From the NCBI RefSeq assembly GCF_006439055.1, contig NZ_RCZC01000003.1, positions 186,001-250,000 on the forward strand: a stretch of DNA of 64,000 nucleotides, read 5' to 3'. Shown in pieces: positions 27,923 through 36,260 of the stretch; position 1 is the stretch's first letter, and every line of letters begins with the position of its first letter. The stretch comes from Sphingomonas glacialis (GTDB taxonomy: Bacteria; Pseudomonadota; Alphaproteobacteria; Sphingomonadales; Sphingomonadaceae). The position numbers and the translations under genes are program-made. The notes under the pieces are model-generated. The model had not been told where the DNA came from, ran no database searches, and was given only the letters and a program-made list of their open reading frames with translations.

Positions 27923-28047
27923 AACTGCACAATCTCCCCTCCCTGGAAGGGAGGGGCCGGGGGTGGGTCGGCCCGTTGTCGGGCGTGACCTTGCTCCGGC
28001 AGCCAACCCACCCCCAACCCCTCCCTTCCAGGGAGGGGAGCCAGTGA
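27919..28047 (+). other. Repeat-derived 42-codon frame linking crtI and the LOG gene
   Basis: An ATG at 27919 overlaps the crtI stop (ATGA), and the frame runs through the whole repeat element to a TGA at 28045-28047 that overlaps the ATG of the LOG gene (TGATG). The peptide contains LPSLEGRGRGWVGP and is low-complexity, so it is unlikely to be a functional protein. It may maintain translational coupling across the inserted repeat. The 47.5 kb copy has the same frame. Confidence 0.5.
27934..28040. repeat. Dispersed inverted-repeat element, copy A
   Basis: Each end is itself a hairpin (CCCCTCCCT-GGA-AGGGAGGGG at 27936-27956 and CCCCTCCCT-TCC-AGGGAGGGG at 28018-28038), and the inner parts CCGGGGGTGGGT and ACCCACCCCCAA also pair. 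The result is an imperfect palindrome of about 105 bp with a variable centre. The left 42 bases are identical to copy B at 47541. It lies between crtI and the LOG gene. Confidence 0.93.
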
Positions 28048-28628
28048 TGAAGCGGCTCGCCATCTATTGCGGTTCGGCCACGCCGGCCGATCCCGTCTAT
28101 ATCGAATGCGCGCGCCAGGTCGGCCGCACGCTCGCCGAACGCGGCATCGGTGTCGTCTATGGCGGCGGCAAGCTCGGGCTGATGGGCGCGGTTGCCGATA
28201 GCGCGCTCGAAGCCGGTGGCGAGGTGATCGGGATCATCCCGCAGGCGCTCGTCGCCGCCGAGGTCGCGCATCGTGGCCTCACCGAGCTCCACGTCGTCGA
28301 GACGATGCACCAGCGCAAACAGGCGTTCACCGATCTGTCCGAGGGCTTCGTCAATCTGCCCGGTGGTACCGGCACGATGGACGAATTGTGGGAAGCGCTG
28401 AGCTGGGCGCAGATCGGCTATCATGCCAAGCCTGTCGGGCTGCTCAACATCGCGGGCTATTACGACCATCTCGTCGCTTTCTATCGCCACATGGGGGAGG
28501 TCGGCTTCCTGCGGCCGCAGCATCACGGGATCCTGCTGATCGACACCGCGCTCGACGGCCTGCTCGACCAGATGGCGGCGCACGAGCCGATCGTCACGAT
28601 CACCAAGATCGGCGCGAAGGACCTGTGA
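28047..28628 (+). CDS. LOG family (cytokinin riboside monophosphate phosphoribohydrolase-like) protein
   Basis: The 193-residue protein is of the TIGR00730/LOG family, with YCGSATPADPVYIE at the start, VYGGGKLGLMGAVAD and the hallmark PGGTGTMDELWEAL. Family members release a base from nucleoside 5'-monophosphates; bacterial roles beyond cytokinin activation are unclear. It starts at the ATG at 28047, just after a dispersed repeat. Its location between crtI and crtB, all on one strand with short gaps, suggests co-expression with the carotenoid genes; whether it has any functional link is unknown. Confidence 0.92.
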   Translation: MKRLAIYCGSATPADPVYIECARQVGRTLAERGIGVVYGGGKLGLMGAVADSALEAGGEVIGIIPQALVAAEVAHRGLTELHVVETMHQRKQAFTDLSEGFVNLPGGTGTMDELWEALSWAQIGYHAKPVGLLNIAGYYDHLVAFYRHMGEVGFLRPQHHGILLIDTALDGLLDQMAAHEPIVTITKIGAKDL

Positions 28629-28659
28629 CGCCCCCCCGCGTCCGCAGTCGCGCATAACG

Positions 28660-29640
28660 GTGTCGTCCCCCGCCCTCCCCACGCGCGATGCGATCGTCGC
28701 GACCGCGCAGGAATCGATCGCGCGCGGATCGAAGAGCTTTGCCGCCGCGAGCAAGCTGTTCGACCGGCCGGTGCGCGAGCGCGCCTGGCTGCTCTACGCG
28801 TGGTGCCGCGCGTGCGACGATATCGCCGACGGCCAGGACCATGGCCATGACATGACCGGGGTAGACGATGGCCCGGCGCGGCTGGCGGAAATCTCGGCCA
28901 AGACCGAGTACGCGCTGGCGGGCCGTGTGGTCGGCGATCCGGCTTTCGATGCGCTGCGGATCTTTGCTGCCGAAACCACCCTGCCCCCGGCATTGGCGCG
29001 CGATCTGATCGCCGGGTTCGCGCTCGATGCCGAAGGCTGGCGGCCGCGGACCGAGGCCGATCTCTACCAATATTGCTACCATGTCGCAGGTGCGGTCGGG
29101 TGCATGATGGCCCTGGCGATGGGGGTTGCGGCGACCGACGAGGCGACGCTCGATCGCGCGTGCGACCTGGGGATCGCCTTCCAGCTCGCCAATATCGCGC
29201 GGGATATCGCCGAGGATGCACGGGCCGGGCGGTGTTACCTGCCGCAGGATTGGCTCGACGAAATGGGCCTTCGCGCCGATACGCTGCTGGCGCCCGAAAA
29301 TCGCGCGCCGCTCGGCCTGCTCGGCGTGCGGCTGGCGCACTTGGCCGCGGGCTATGAGGCGAGCGCGCGCCGCGGCACGCCCGCGTTGTCGTTTCGTTCG
29401 GCCTGGGCGGTGCTCGCGGCCGCCGACATCTATGGGGCGATTGCGCGCGGTGTCGCTTCGCTCGGACCGCGTGCGTGGGATGACCGCGTGACGACCTCGA
29501 GTGCGGCGAAGCTCGCCATGATCGGCAAGGCGTTTTTCGCGGCCAGCAGACGCGCGCAGGCATATCCACCGGCCCCGCGCGATGGCGCGCTTTGGACGCG
29601 CCCGCGCAACACCGAAGGCCGCGCTAACCACATTCGGTGA
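28660..29640 (+). CDS. crtB: Phytoene synthase CrtB
   Basis: CrtB condenses two geranylgeranyl diphosphates to phytoene, the first committed carotenoid step. The 326-residue protein has the two aspartate-rich motifs: YAWCRACDDIADGQD (residues about 46-60) and the second region LANIARDIAEDARAGRCYLP. It starts at GTG 28660. No geranylgeranyl diphosphate synthase or later hydroxylase and ketolase is in this window, so the final carotenoid cannot be deduced; with crtY and crtI the local pathway reaches beta-carotene. Confidence 0.96.
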   Translation: MSSPALPTRDAIVATAQESIARGSKSFAAASKLFDRPVRERAWLLYAWCRACDDIADGQDHGHDMTGVDDGPARLAEISAKTEYALAGRVVGDPAFDALRIFAAETTLPPALARDLIAGFALDAEGWRPRTEADLYQYCYHVAGAVGCMMALAMGVAATDEATLDRACDLGIAFQLANIARDIAEDARAGRCYLPQDWLDEMGLRADTLLAPENRAPLGLLGVRLAHLAAGYEASARRGTPALSFRSAWAVLAAADIYGAIARGVASLGPRAWDDRVTTSSAAKLAMIGKAFFAASRRAQAYPPAPRDGALWTRPRNTEGRANHIR

Positions 29641-29695
29641 GATCGCCTGCACGTCCGCACGCTTACGCTATCGGCCTGGATAAAGGCTTGCATCG

Positions 29696-29911
29696 ATGAC
29701 CGCGCTCTCCGTCCACTTCGCCAAGGCCCTGTCGCGCGGACGCGTCGCGCAGGCGCCCGACAGCCGCGCTTCGCTGCTCGCCGCCTTGCTGCGCAAGCGC
29801 GCGACCGCGCACGTCGTCGGCGCAAAGGAGCTTGAGACGTTGCTGCGCGAACAGATCCGCTGGGCGCTGCCGATGCAGGATGGCAATCGGACGATCGACC
29901 GCGAGGTCTGA
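29696..29911 (+). CDS. Small uncharacterised protein
   Basis: A 71-residue basic, Ala/Arg-rich protein of unknown function (MTALSVHFAKALSRGRVAQA). Codons end in G or C like neighbouring genes and it fits the gap between crtB and a convergent gene, which supports coding, but I recognise no domain. It is probably helical and soluble. It could be a small accessory gene of the crt transcript or a chance open frame. Confidence 0.45.
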   Translation: MTALSVHFAKALSRGRVAQAPDSRASLLAALLRKRATAHVVGAKELETLLREQIRWALPMQDGNRTIDREV

Positions 29912-29934
29912 ACCCGCTGCCCGACGCGGCGCTT

Positions 29935-30348
29935 CTATCCGAGCAACGGCTCGCCCGGATAGGGTTTGCGATGAACGCGCTGCGCCAGCCATCCGCCGAG
30001 CAGCGGCAGGATCACCGCACAAAGCACCATCCACAGCGGATGAGGAACATTCACTTGGCCGACAATCGCGGCGACGAGGAAGATCGCCGTGACGAGCCAG
30101 CCACCGATCGGCCAGTCGCCGATGCGAAGGCAGAGCCACACACCGGCAAATGGGGCGATCAGCCAACCCGCCACGATGATGAGTTTTGCCGGGAGCGGGA
30201 TACCATGGATCATCGCCAGCAACGTCGCGCGATCGGCTGCGGCAATGTCGCCGGATACGGGATAGAGCGTCGCGCTCAGGCTTTCGATCGCGGCGACGAG
30301 CACCAACGATACGAAACTTCCGATAAAGATGGCACTCAATTTCCGCAC
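29935..30348 (-). CDS. Small membrane protein of unknown function
   Basis: A 137-residue protein with about four hydrophobic segments: an N-terminal anchor (KLSAIFIGSFVSLVLVAAI), two central ones (AKLIIVAGWLIAPFAGVWLC and GWLVTAIFLVAAIVGQVNV) and one near the C-terminus (LWMVLCAVILPLLGGWLA). It starts at GTG 30348. No catalytic or binding motif is visible and I do not recognise the family. It runs opposite to the small gene at 29696. Confidence 0.7.
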   Translation of the reverse strand: MRKLSAIFIGSFVSLVLVAAIESLSATLYPVSGDIAAADRATLLAMIHGIPLPAKLIIVAGWLIAPFAGVWLCLRIGDWPIGGWLVTAIFLVAAIVGQVNVPHPLWMVLCAVILPLLGGWLAQRVHRKPYPGEPLLG

Positions 30349-30396
30349 GGTGTGTCCCTGTCGCGCGGACCATAGCAGTCTATCGCGCGATGGCGA

Positions 30397-30627
30397 TCAT
30401 CCGCGTTTCAGGCGTGCCGTGGTTTGCGCCATCCGCGCGCCCGTTGCACGGCACGATGCGGTCACGACGGGATAATCGACATCGCTATTGCGGGCGAGCA
30501 CTGCGGGCATTGCGCGCTGGCATTCGCCGATCGAATGATATTGCACCTGCTCGACGCGCGCCTGCTGGCACGAAGCGCTGCCGTCGCCGCAACCCATGAT
30601 CGCCATGACGTAGAAAAGCGGGTCCAT
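30397..30627 (-). CDS. Small conserved protein of unknown function
   Basis: A 76-residue protein starting MDPLFYVMAIMGCGDGSASC with four cysteines in the window of residues 13-59 (Cys13, 20, 35, 59 approximately). The first part looks like a weak signal or membrane segment followed by a disulphide-type domain, so it may be exported. I recall similar short proteins in sphingomonads, but no function. It precedes, divergently, the large ABC exporter. Confidence 0.6.
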   Translation of the reverse strand: MDPLFYVMAIMGCGDGSASCQQARVEQVQYHSIGECQRAMPAVLARNSDVDYPVVTASCRATGARMAQTTARLKRG

Positions 30628-30721
30628 AACCGTCTCCGTTCAAAAGGAAAAACGACGAACCGCCCTGCTTGTTCCATGAGACGCTTTCGATCGAGCTTGA
30701 CCGCGCCTACATGGGAACCCG

Positions 30722-32545
30722 ATGCCCCCCGATACCGCCACATCCTCGACCACGCCCGAGCGGCCGATGCTTCCGACGCTCCGGCGCTTCCTGCCCTATC
30801 TGTGGCCAAAGGACGCGCCGATCCTGCGGGCGCGGATCGTCGGCGCGATGCTGCTCGTCATCGCCTCGAAGGTCACCCAGGTCTATGCCAGCGCCTATAC
30901 GCTGAAATGGGCGGTCGATCGCATGGCGCAGGGGCAGCGCGGCGCGGTGTGGATCGTGATCGCGCTCGTCGCGGGCTATGCCGGCGCGCGCTTTTCGACG
31001 ACGTTGTTCGACAATCTGCGCAATGCGGTGTTCGAGCGTGTCGGGCAGGATGCGACACGGCGGCTTGCGGCGAGCGTGTTCCGCCACCTCCACCAATTGT
31101 CGCTGCGCTTCCATCTCGAGCGGCGGACGGGTGCCGTCACCAAGGTGGTCGAGCGTGGGACCAAGAGCATCGACACGATGCTCTATTTCATGCTGTTCAA
31201 CATCGCGCCGACGATCCTCGAGCTGTTGCTGGTGCTCAACATCTTCCGCTCGAGCTTCGGCTGGGGGCTGGTTGCGGCGACCGTGGTGATGGTGGCGACC
31301 TATATCTGGTTCACGCGGATGGTGACCGATTGGCGCGCCGCGCTGCGCACGCGGATGAACGATCTCGACACCGGTGCTGTCAGCCATGCGGTCGATTCGC
31401 TGCTCAATTTCGAGACGGTGAAGTATTTCGGCGCCGAGGAGCGCGAGGGCAAGCGCTACGACGCGGCGATGGCGGCCTATGCCAATGCCGCGGTGACGTC
31501 CGAAAACTCGCTCGCCTGGCTCAACGTCGGGCAGGCGCTGATCACCAATCTGATGCTTGGCGGCGGGATGGCGTTCGTCGCCTGGGGCTGGGGTCGCGGG
31601 CAATTCTCGGCGGGCGACGTGGTGTTCGTCTCGACCCTGCTGTCGCAACTGTTCCGCCCGCTCGACCTGCTCGGCATGGTCTATCGCACGATCCGCCAGG
31701 GCGTGATCGACATGGGCGCGATGTTCGACCTGATCGATACGCCGTCCGAAGTGGTCGACGCGCCCGGCGCGCTGCCGCTCGACGTTTCACGCGGGCATGT
31801 TCGCTTCGAGGATGTGCGCTTCGGCTATGATCCCGGCATGCCGATCCTCAAGGGGATCGACCTCGATATCCCGGCGGGCACGACGCTCGCCGTGGTCGGG
31901 CCGTCGGGCGCGGGCAAGAGCACGCTCGCGCGGCTGCTGTATCGCTTCTACGATCTGACCGGCGGGCGGATCACCGTCGACGGGCAGGATATCGCCGAGG
32001 TGACGCAGGCGTCGCTGCGCTCGGCAATCGGGATCGTGCCGCAGGACACCGTGCTGTTCAACGACACGATCGGCTACAATATCGGCTATGGCCGAGAGGG
32101 CGCCGGGCAGGACGAGATCGAGAATGCCGCGCGCGGTGCGGCGATCGCGGGGTTCATCGAGCGCCAGCCGCAGGGCTATGACACGCGCGTCGGCGAGCGC
32201 GGGTTGAAGTTGTCGGGCGGCGAGAAGCAGCGCGTCGCGATCGCACGGACCTTGCTCAAGAACCCGCCGGTGCTGATCCTCGACGAGGCGACGTCGGCGC
32301 TCGACAGCCGCACCGAGGGCGAGATCCTCGACACGCTCCAGGCGATCGAGCGCGGGCGCACGACGATCGTCATCGCACACCGGCTGTCGACCGTGGTGCA
32401 TGCAGACGAGATCGTCGTGCTCGAGGCGGGGCAGGTGGTCGAGCGCGGGAGCCACGCCGCCTTGCTGCGCAAGGACGGGCTCTATGCCGAGATGTGGAAC
32501 CGCCAGGCGCAGGAGCGCGCCGAGGAATCGGTGGCGGCGGAATAA
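30722..32545 (+). CDS. Atm1/HMT1-type ABC exporter (fused permease and ATPase)
   Basis: A 607-residue half-transporter of the ABCB7/Atm1 family, which exports glutathione-linked or sulfur-containing compounds linked to iron-sulfur cluster or heavy-metal homeostasis. The N-terminal six-helix domain (about residues 20-330) is followed by an ATPase with Walker A GPSGAGKST, signature LSGGEKQRVAIART, Walker B VLILDEATSALD and the H-loop VIAHRLSTV. It functions as a homodimer. The exact substrate is not deducible. It ends one base from a convergent gene, with no obvious terminator. Confidence 0.93.
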   Translation: MPPDTATSSTTPERPMLPTLRRFLPYLWPKDAPILRARIVGAMLLVIASKVTQVYASAYTLKWAVDRMAQGQRGAVWIVIALVAGYAGARFSTTLFDNLRNAVFERVGQDATRRLAASVFRHLHQLSLRFHLERRTGAVTKVVERGTKSIDTMLYFMLFNIAPTILELLLVLNIFRSSFGWGLVAATVVMVATYIWFTRMVTDWRAALRTRMNDLDTGAVSHAVDSLLNFETVKYFGAEEREGKRYDAAMAAYANAAVTSENSLAWLNVGQALITNLMLGGGMAFVAWGWGRGQFSAGDVVFVSTLLSQLFRPLDLLGMVYRTIRQGVIDMGAMFDLIDTPSEVVDAPGALPLDVSRGHVRFEDVRFGYDPGMPILKGIDLDIPAGTTLAVVGPSGAGKSTLARLLYRFYDLTGGRITVDGQDIAEVTQASLRSAIGIVPQDTVLFNDTIGYNIGYGREGAGQDEIENAARGAAIAGFIERQPQGYDTRVGERGLKLSGGEKQRVAIARTLLKNPPVLILDEATSALDSRTEGEILDTLQAIERGRTTIVIAHRLSTVVHADEIVVLEAGQVVERGSHAALLRKDGLYAEMWNRQAQERAEESVAAE

Positions 32546-32546
32546 G

Positions 32547-33458
32547 TCAGAGGCAGCTCAGCCGGATGCGCTTGGCGGGCTTGTCGAAGGTGATCGACGA
32601 GCAGTGCTCGAGCGCATCGCGGCCGATCGACAGGCGGTCGCGCGCGGGATCGCGCTTTGCCTTGCCCGTCACGATGATCTCGTCGGGATCGGGGGTCACG
32701 TCGGCATCACGGATCGTCGCCGCATTGCCATAGTCCGAGACGCGCACGTGCAGGGCATTCAGTGCCAGTGGGCCGATCGCAAAGGGCGTGGCGAGCGTCA
32801 TGCGACGGACCGGCCGCGCGATGCCGAAGGCGATCTCGGCCTGATCGACCGGGCCGGTCAATGCGCCGCCCTGTGCCGCCGCGATGCGCTGGGCCGCACC
32901 GGCGCTGGCAAGTGACAGGCGGTGGTGCAGGTCGAACCGCACCTTCATCGGCACGCCGCCGACGAGGATCTCGCCGAACAGCCCGCCCCAGTTGCCGATC
33001 AGCGCGCCGCCGTCGACCAGCGGCAAGTCCAGCGTCCGCTCGCCGGGGCGCGGTGGATGGAGCTCGAAGCGCACCATCGGCGCGGGCAATCCGCCGGGCC
33101 CGATCACGCCATCGGCGCCGGTCGCATAGGGCGTGTCGAACCAGCCGACCCGCCGCCGGATCGCCATGCCGTCAACGGTGAGGTGCGTGACAGCCGTCAC
33201 GCCGCGCACCCCGCTCGGGCCGACCTTATAGTGAAGGCCGAACATGCCCGGCTTCAAGCCTGCCCGAAGCGCATAGGGTTTCGCGAGGATCGGGAGCGCG
33301 GGTGCGCCCGGATCGATGCGCAGCGTCCCCGGCACTCCCTCGACGCTCGCCGCGACGACGCCGTCGTCACGCACCGTATAGACGGGATCGGGAGCCGCTG
33401 CGCCGAGGCCGACCGCGAGGAGCGAACACGCCGTGAGCGTGCGAAGGTGGATCATCAT
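32547..33458 (-). CDS. Exported aspartyl-protease-fold protein, active site altered
   Basis: A 303-residue protein with a signal peptide (TACSLLAVGLGAAA) and a domain that resembles a retropepsin-like aspartyl protease: the first half has GTLRIDPGAPALPIL where a DTG/DSG motif would be expected, and the second half repeats the fold (EILVGGVPMKVRFDLHHRLSLA). The catalytic Asp-Thr-Gly is Asp-Pro-Gly here and the second motif is lost, so proteolysis is doubtful. The assignment is by motif resemblance only. Confidence 0.55.
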   Translation of the reverse strand: MMIHLRTLTACSLLAVGLGAAAPDPVYTVRDDGVVAASVEGVPGTLRIDPGAPALPILAKPYALRAGLKPGMFGLHYKVGPSGVRGVTAVTHLTVDGMAIRRRVGWFDTPYATGADGVIGPGGLPAPMVRFELHPPRPGERTLDLPLVDGGALIGNWGGLFGEILVGGVPMKVRFDLHHRLSLASAGAAQRIAAAQGGALTGPVDQAEIAFGIARPVRRMTLATPFAIGPLALNALHVRVSDYGNAATIRDADVTPDPDEIIVTGKAKRDPARDRLSIGRDALEHCSSITFDKPAKRIRLSCL

Positions 33459-33523
33459 GGCCGGCCGCCCCGTTGCTGTTCAGCGCCGGTGTCGTCGCAG
33501 AATGGGGCCAAACCGCGACTGCT

Positions 33524-33793
33524 TTACAATAAGTCGCGATATTCCGGATGCTTGTCGATATAGGCGGCGACGAACGGGCATTGCGGGATGACCTTCAGCC
33601 CACGGTCGCGCGCGCTGTCGAGCGCGGCGCGGACCAGCTTGGTCGCGGCGCCGTGCCCTGCCACCGCCTTGGGCACGAGCGTGTGGGTGAAGACGATCGT
33701 CTCGCCCTCCATCTGATACGCTGCGACCGCGCGGTGGCGGCCGACGGTTAGCTCGAATTCCTGCTCGGCCTTGTTGTCGCGGACTGTTTCCAT
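33524..33793 (-). CDS. YidJ-type GNAT N-acetyltransferase
   Basis: An 89-residue protein of the small GNAT family with no visible substrate. VFTHTLVPKAVAGHGAATKLVRAALDSARDRGLKVIPQCPFV (in sections) contains the acetyl-CoA-binding loop (GHGAATKLV) and the CPF/YI motif of the PF14542 group. Start is the ATG at 33793 because similarity begins there; the frame is open upstream without conservation. It is divergent from the toxin-antitoxin pair. Confidence 0.85.
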   Translation of the reverse strand: METVRDNKAEQEFELTVGRHRAVAAYQMEGETIVFTHTLVPKAVAGHGAATKLVRAALDSARDRGLKVIPQCPFVAAYIDKHPEYRDLL

Positions 33794-33867
33794 AGGCGCC
33801 CGCTTGCACCGGGAACGCGTCCGCACGCAAGAACAAGGGGTAAACATCTTGTGATTTTCGGGGTTCG

Positions 33868-33883
33868 GCGTTACATGTAACGC
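33868..33883. promoter_or_regulatory. Perfect 16-bp palindrome upstream of the antitoxin
   Basis: GCGTTACATGTAACGC is a perfect palindrome located 20 bp before the antitoxin ATG at 33904, in the gap between the divergent acetyltransferase and the toxin-antitoxin pair. Antitoxins of type II systems usually bind such sites to repress their own operon, so this is the likely operator. Confidence 0.75.
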
Positions 33884-33903
33884 TCGATGGAAGGAGCGTG
33901 GCC

Positions 33904-34152
33904 ATGGGCATGGAGCGACCGATGACCAGCGCGGAACGCGTCGCCAAGCGGCGTGCTGCGCTTCGCGCGCAGGGGCTGCGGCCGAAGACTTTCTGGTTGC
34001 CAGATACCACGACGCCGGCGTTTCAGGAGGAAGCCCGCAAGACACGCGAGTGGTTATGGGCGCGTGTCGAGGACGACCGCGAGGCGATGGCGTTCGCTGG
34101 CGCGATGACCGACGTCGTGCTCGAACGCCTCGACCGCGAAACCGAGCGTTAA
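33904..34152 (+). CDS. MazE-like antitoxin
   Basis: An 82-residue basic protein, MGMERPMTSAERVAKRRAAL, with the SAERVAKRRAALRAQGLRP motif I recall from the PF11455 antitoxin MazE-like family; the C-terminal acidic half would wrap the toxin. I use the ATG at 33904 because a GGAAGGAG ribosome binding site lies seven to eight bases upstream; a GTG at 33898 is too close to it. It is followed nine bases later by the toxin gene. Confidence 0.82.
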   Translation: MGMERPMTSAERVAKRRAALRAQGLRPKTFWLPDTTTPAFQEEARKTREWLWARVEDDREAMAFAGAMTDVVLERLDRETER

Positions 34153-34161
34153 AGCTCGATC

Positions 34162-34488
34162 ATGAAGCGGGGTGAAATCTGGAGTGCTGCGACGGGAAGC
34201 GGCTATGGCAGCAAGCCTCGCCCGGTCGTGGTCGTGCAAAGCGACGCTTTCGGCGATACGCCGCATCGTCTCGTGGCATTGTGCCAAACGGCGACGGGGG
34301 AGGCACGCGACCTCCGCCCGCGGATCTTGCCCGACGCGCAGAATGGCCTTGAAGCGATTTCAGACGTCGCGGTCGACATTTTGGTGACCGTGGATCACCA
34401 GCAGTTTGGCCGAGCGATCGGCCGTTTGTCCGAGGCCGACATGCAGCGTGTCGATCAGTCCCTCCTTCTTATTCTTGGTTTCGCGTAA
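34162..34488 (+). CDS. PemK/MazF family mRNA interferase toxin
   Basis: A 108-residue MazF-type endoribonuclease toxin that would cleave mRNA when freed from its antitoxin. The start MKRGEIWSAATGSGYGSKPRPVVVVQ carries the RGEIW and KPRPVVVVQ beta strands of the fold, and LCQTATGEARDLRPRI follows. The gene ends with TAA directly abutting the ATG of recQ, with no bases between them. Cleavage specificity cannot be inferred. Confidence 0.88.
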   Translation: MKRGEIWSAATGSGYGSKPRPVVVVQSDAFGDTPHRLVALCQTATGEARDLRPRILPDAQNGLEAISDVAVDILVTVDHQQFGRAIGRLSEADMQRVDQSLLLILGFA

Positions 34489-36255
34489 ATGATCGATCCC
34501 CTCCCCGTCCTGCAATCGACCTTCGGCTTCCCGGCGTTTCGCGGCGTGCAGGGGGCGGTGGTCGAGCGCGTGCTCGCTGGCGAGCGGACGCTGGCGGTGA
34601 TGCCGACCGGCGCGGGCAAGTCGCTCTGCTACCAATTGCCTTCGGTCGTGCTCGAGGGGACGTGCGTCGTCGTCTCGCCGCTGATCGCGCTGATGCATGA
34701 TCAGTTGCGCGCCGCCACCGCGATCGGCATCCGCGCGGCGACGCTGACCTCGGTCGATACCGACCAGGCCGAGACGATCGCGCGCTTCCGCCGCGGCGAG
34801 CTCGACCTGCTATACGTCGCGCCGGAGCGGGCTTCGAGCGGGGCGTTTCGCGACCTGCTCACGCGCGCGCCGCTCGGGCTGTTCGCGATCGACGAGGCGC
34901 ATTGCGTGTCCGAATGGGGGCATGATTTCCGCCCCGATTACCGCCTGCTGCGACCGCTGCTCGACGCATTCCCCGATGTGCCGCGGCTCGCGCTGACCGC
35001 GACCGCCGACGCGGTGACCCGCGCGGACATTCTCGAACAGCTCGGCATCCCGCACGAGGGGATGATCGTCGCCGGGTTCGACCGGCCGAATATCCAGTAT
35101 CGCATCTCGCCGAAAGACAATGCCACGCGCCAGATCGCCGATCTGATCGCCGAGACGCCGGGCGCGGGGATCGTCTATCTGCAGAGTCGCGCGGGCACCG
35201 AGAAGATGGCTGAGGCGCTCGCCAAGACCGGGCGGCCGACGCGCGCGTATCATGCCGGGCTCGACCCGCATGTCCGCGCCAAGAACCAGGCCGATTTCGT
35301 CGCGAGCGAAGACATGGTGATGTGCGCGACGGTCGCGTTCGGGATGGGGATCGACAAGCCCGACGTCCGCTTCGTGGCGCACGCCGGGCTCCCGAAATCG
35401 ATCGAGAGCTATTATCAGGAGACAGGCCGCGCAGGGCGCGACGGTGATCCCGCGGTGGCGCATCTGTTCTGGGGTGCCGAAGACTTTGCCCGCGCGCGCC
35501 AGCGGATCGGTGAGGTCGAGCCCGCACGCCAGCCGGGGGAGCGGCAGCGGCTCGCGGCGCTCGGTGCGCTGGCCGAGACCGCCGGGTGCCGCCGACGCAT
35601 CCTGCTCAAGCATTTCGGCGACGAGTCGCCGGAGAATTGCGGCAATTGCGACAATTGCCTCAACCCGCCCGCCGCCGTCGATGCGACGGAGGTGGCGAGG
35701 AAATTCCTCTCCGCGGTCTTTCGCACGGGCCAGAGTTTTGGCGCGGGGTATATCGAACAGATCCTGATCGGACAGTCGAACGAGCGCAGCCTGATGAACG
35801 GGCATGAGGCGCTCGCCGTGTTCGGCATCGCGTCCTCGCCCGAAGAGGCCGCGCTGATCAAGCCGGTCGGGCGCGCGCTGCTGCTGCGCGATGCGCTGCG
35901 CGCGAACGATTTCGGCGGGCTCGAATTCGGCCCCGGCGCGCGCGGGATCCTCAAGGAGGGCGAGCAGGTCGCGCTGATCGTCCCGCCCAAGCGCGAGCGG
36001 CGGCGGCGCGGCGGCGCGGGGAGCGTACCCAACCCGACCGGCGATCCCTTGTTCGAGGCACTGCGCGCCAAGCGCCGCGAACTCGCGCTCGAAGCGAGCG
36101 TACCGCCTTATGTGATCTTCCACGATTCGGTGCTGCGCGAGATGGCGACGACGCGGCCTTCGACGCTTTCGGCGATGGGGCACATCACCGGCGTCGGCGC
36201 GCGCAAGCTTGAAGCCTATGGAGATGCGTTTCTCGGGGTGTTGCGGCGGTTCTGA
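34489..36255 (+). CDS. recQ: ATP-dependent DNA helicase RecQ
   Basis: RecQ is a 3'-5' helicase in recombination and fork repair. The 588-residue protein has Walker A MPTGAGKSLCYQLP (residues 38-51), DEAH in FAIDEAHCVSEWGHDFR, the zinc-binding cysteines in NCGNCDNC, a winged-helix RQC region, and an HRDC domain at the C-terminus (DPLFEALRAKRRELALEA). Length and domain order are standard. The ATG immediately follows the toxin stop codon, so it may be transcribed and translated from the toxin-antitoxin promoter. Confidence 0.96.
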   Translation: MIDPLPVLQSTFGFPAFRGVQGAVVERVLAGERTLAVMPTGAGKSLCYQLPSVVLEGTCVVVSPLIALMHDQLRAATAIGIRAATLTSVDTDQAETIARFRRGELDLLYVAPERASSGAFRDLLTRAPLGLFAIDEAHCVSEWGHDFRPDYRLLRPLLDAFPDVPRLALTATADAVTRADILEQLGIPHEGMIVAGFDRPNIQYRISPKDNATRQIADLIAETPGAGIVYLQSRAGTEKMAEALAKTGRPTRAYHAGLDPHVRAKNQADFVASEDMVMCATVAFGMGIDKPDVRFVAHAGLPKSIESYYQETGRAGRDGDPAVAHLFWGAEDFARARQRIGEVEPARQPGERQRLAALGALAETAGCRRRILLKHFGDESPENCGNCDNCLNPPAAVDATEVARKFLSAVFRTGQSFGAGYIEQILIGQSNERSLMNGHEALAVFGIASSPEEAALIKPVGRALLLRDALRANDFGGLEFGPGARGILKEGEQVALIVPPKRERRRRGGAGSVPNPTGDPLFEALRAKRRELALEASVPPYVIFHDSVLREMATTRPSTLSAMGHITGVGARKLEAYGDAFLGVLRRF

Positions 36256-36260
36256 GCGTT

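Noticed and set aside
27781..28047. A frame spanning the end of crtI and the repeat as a separate gene
   Set aside because: It is a shadow of crtI plus repeat-derived peptide; only the part from 27919 is discussed, as a coupling frame.
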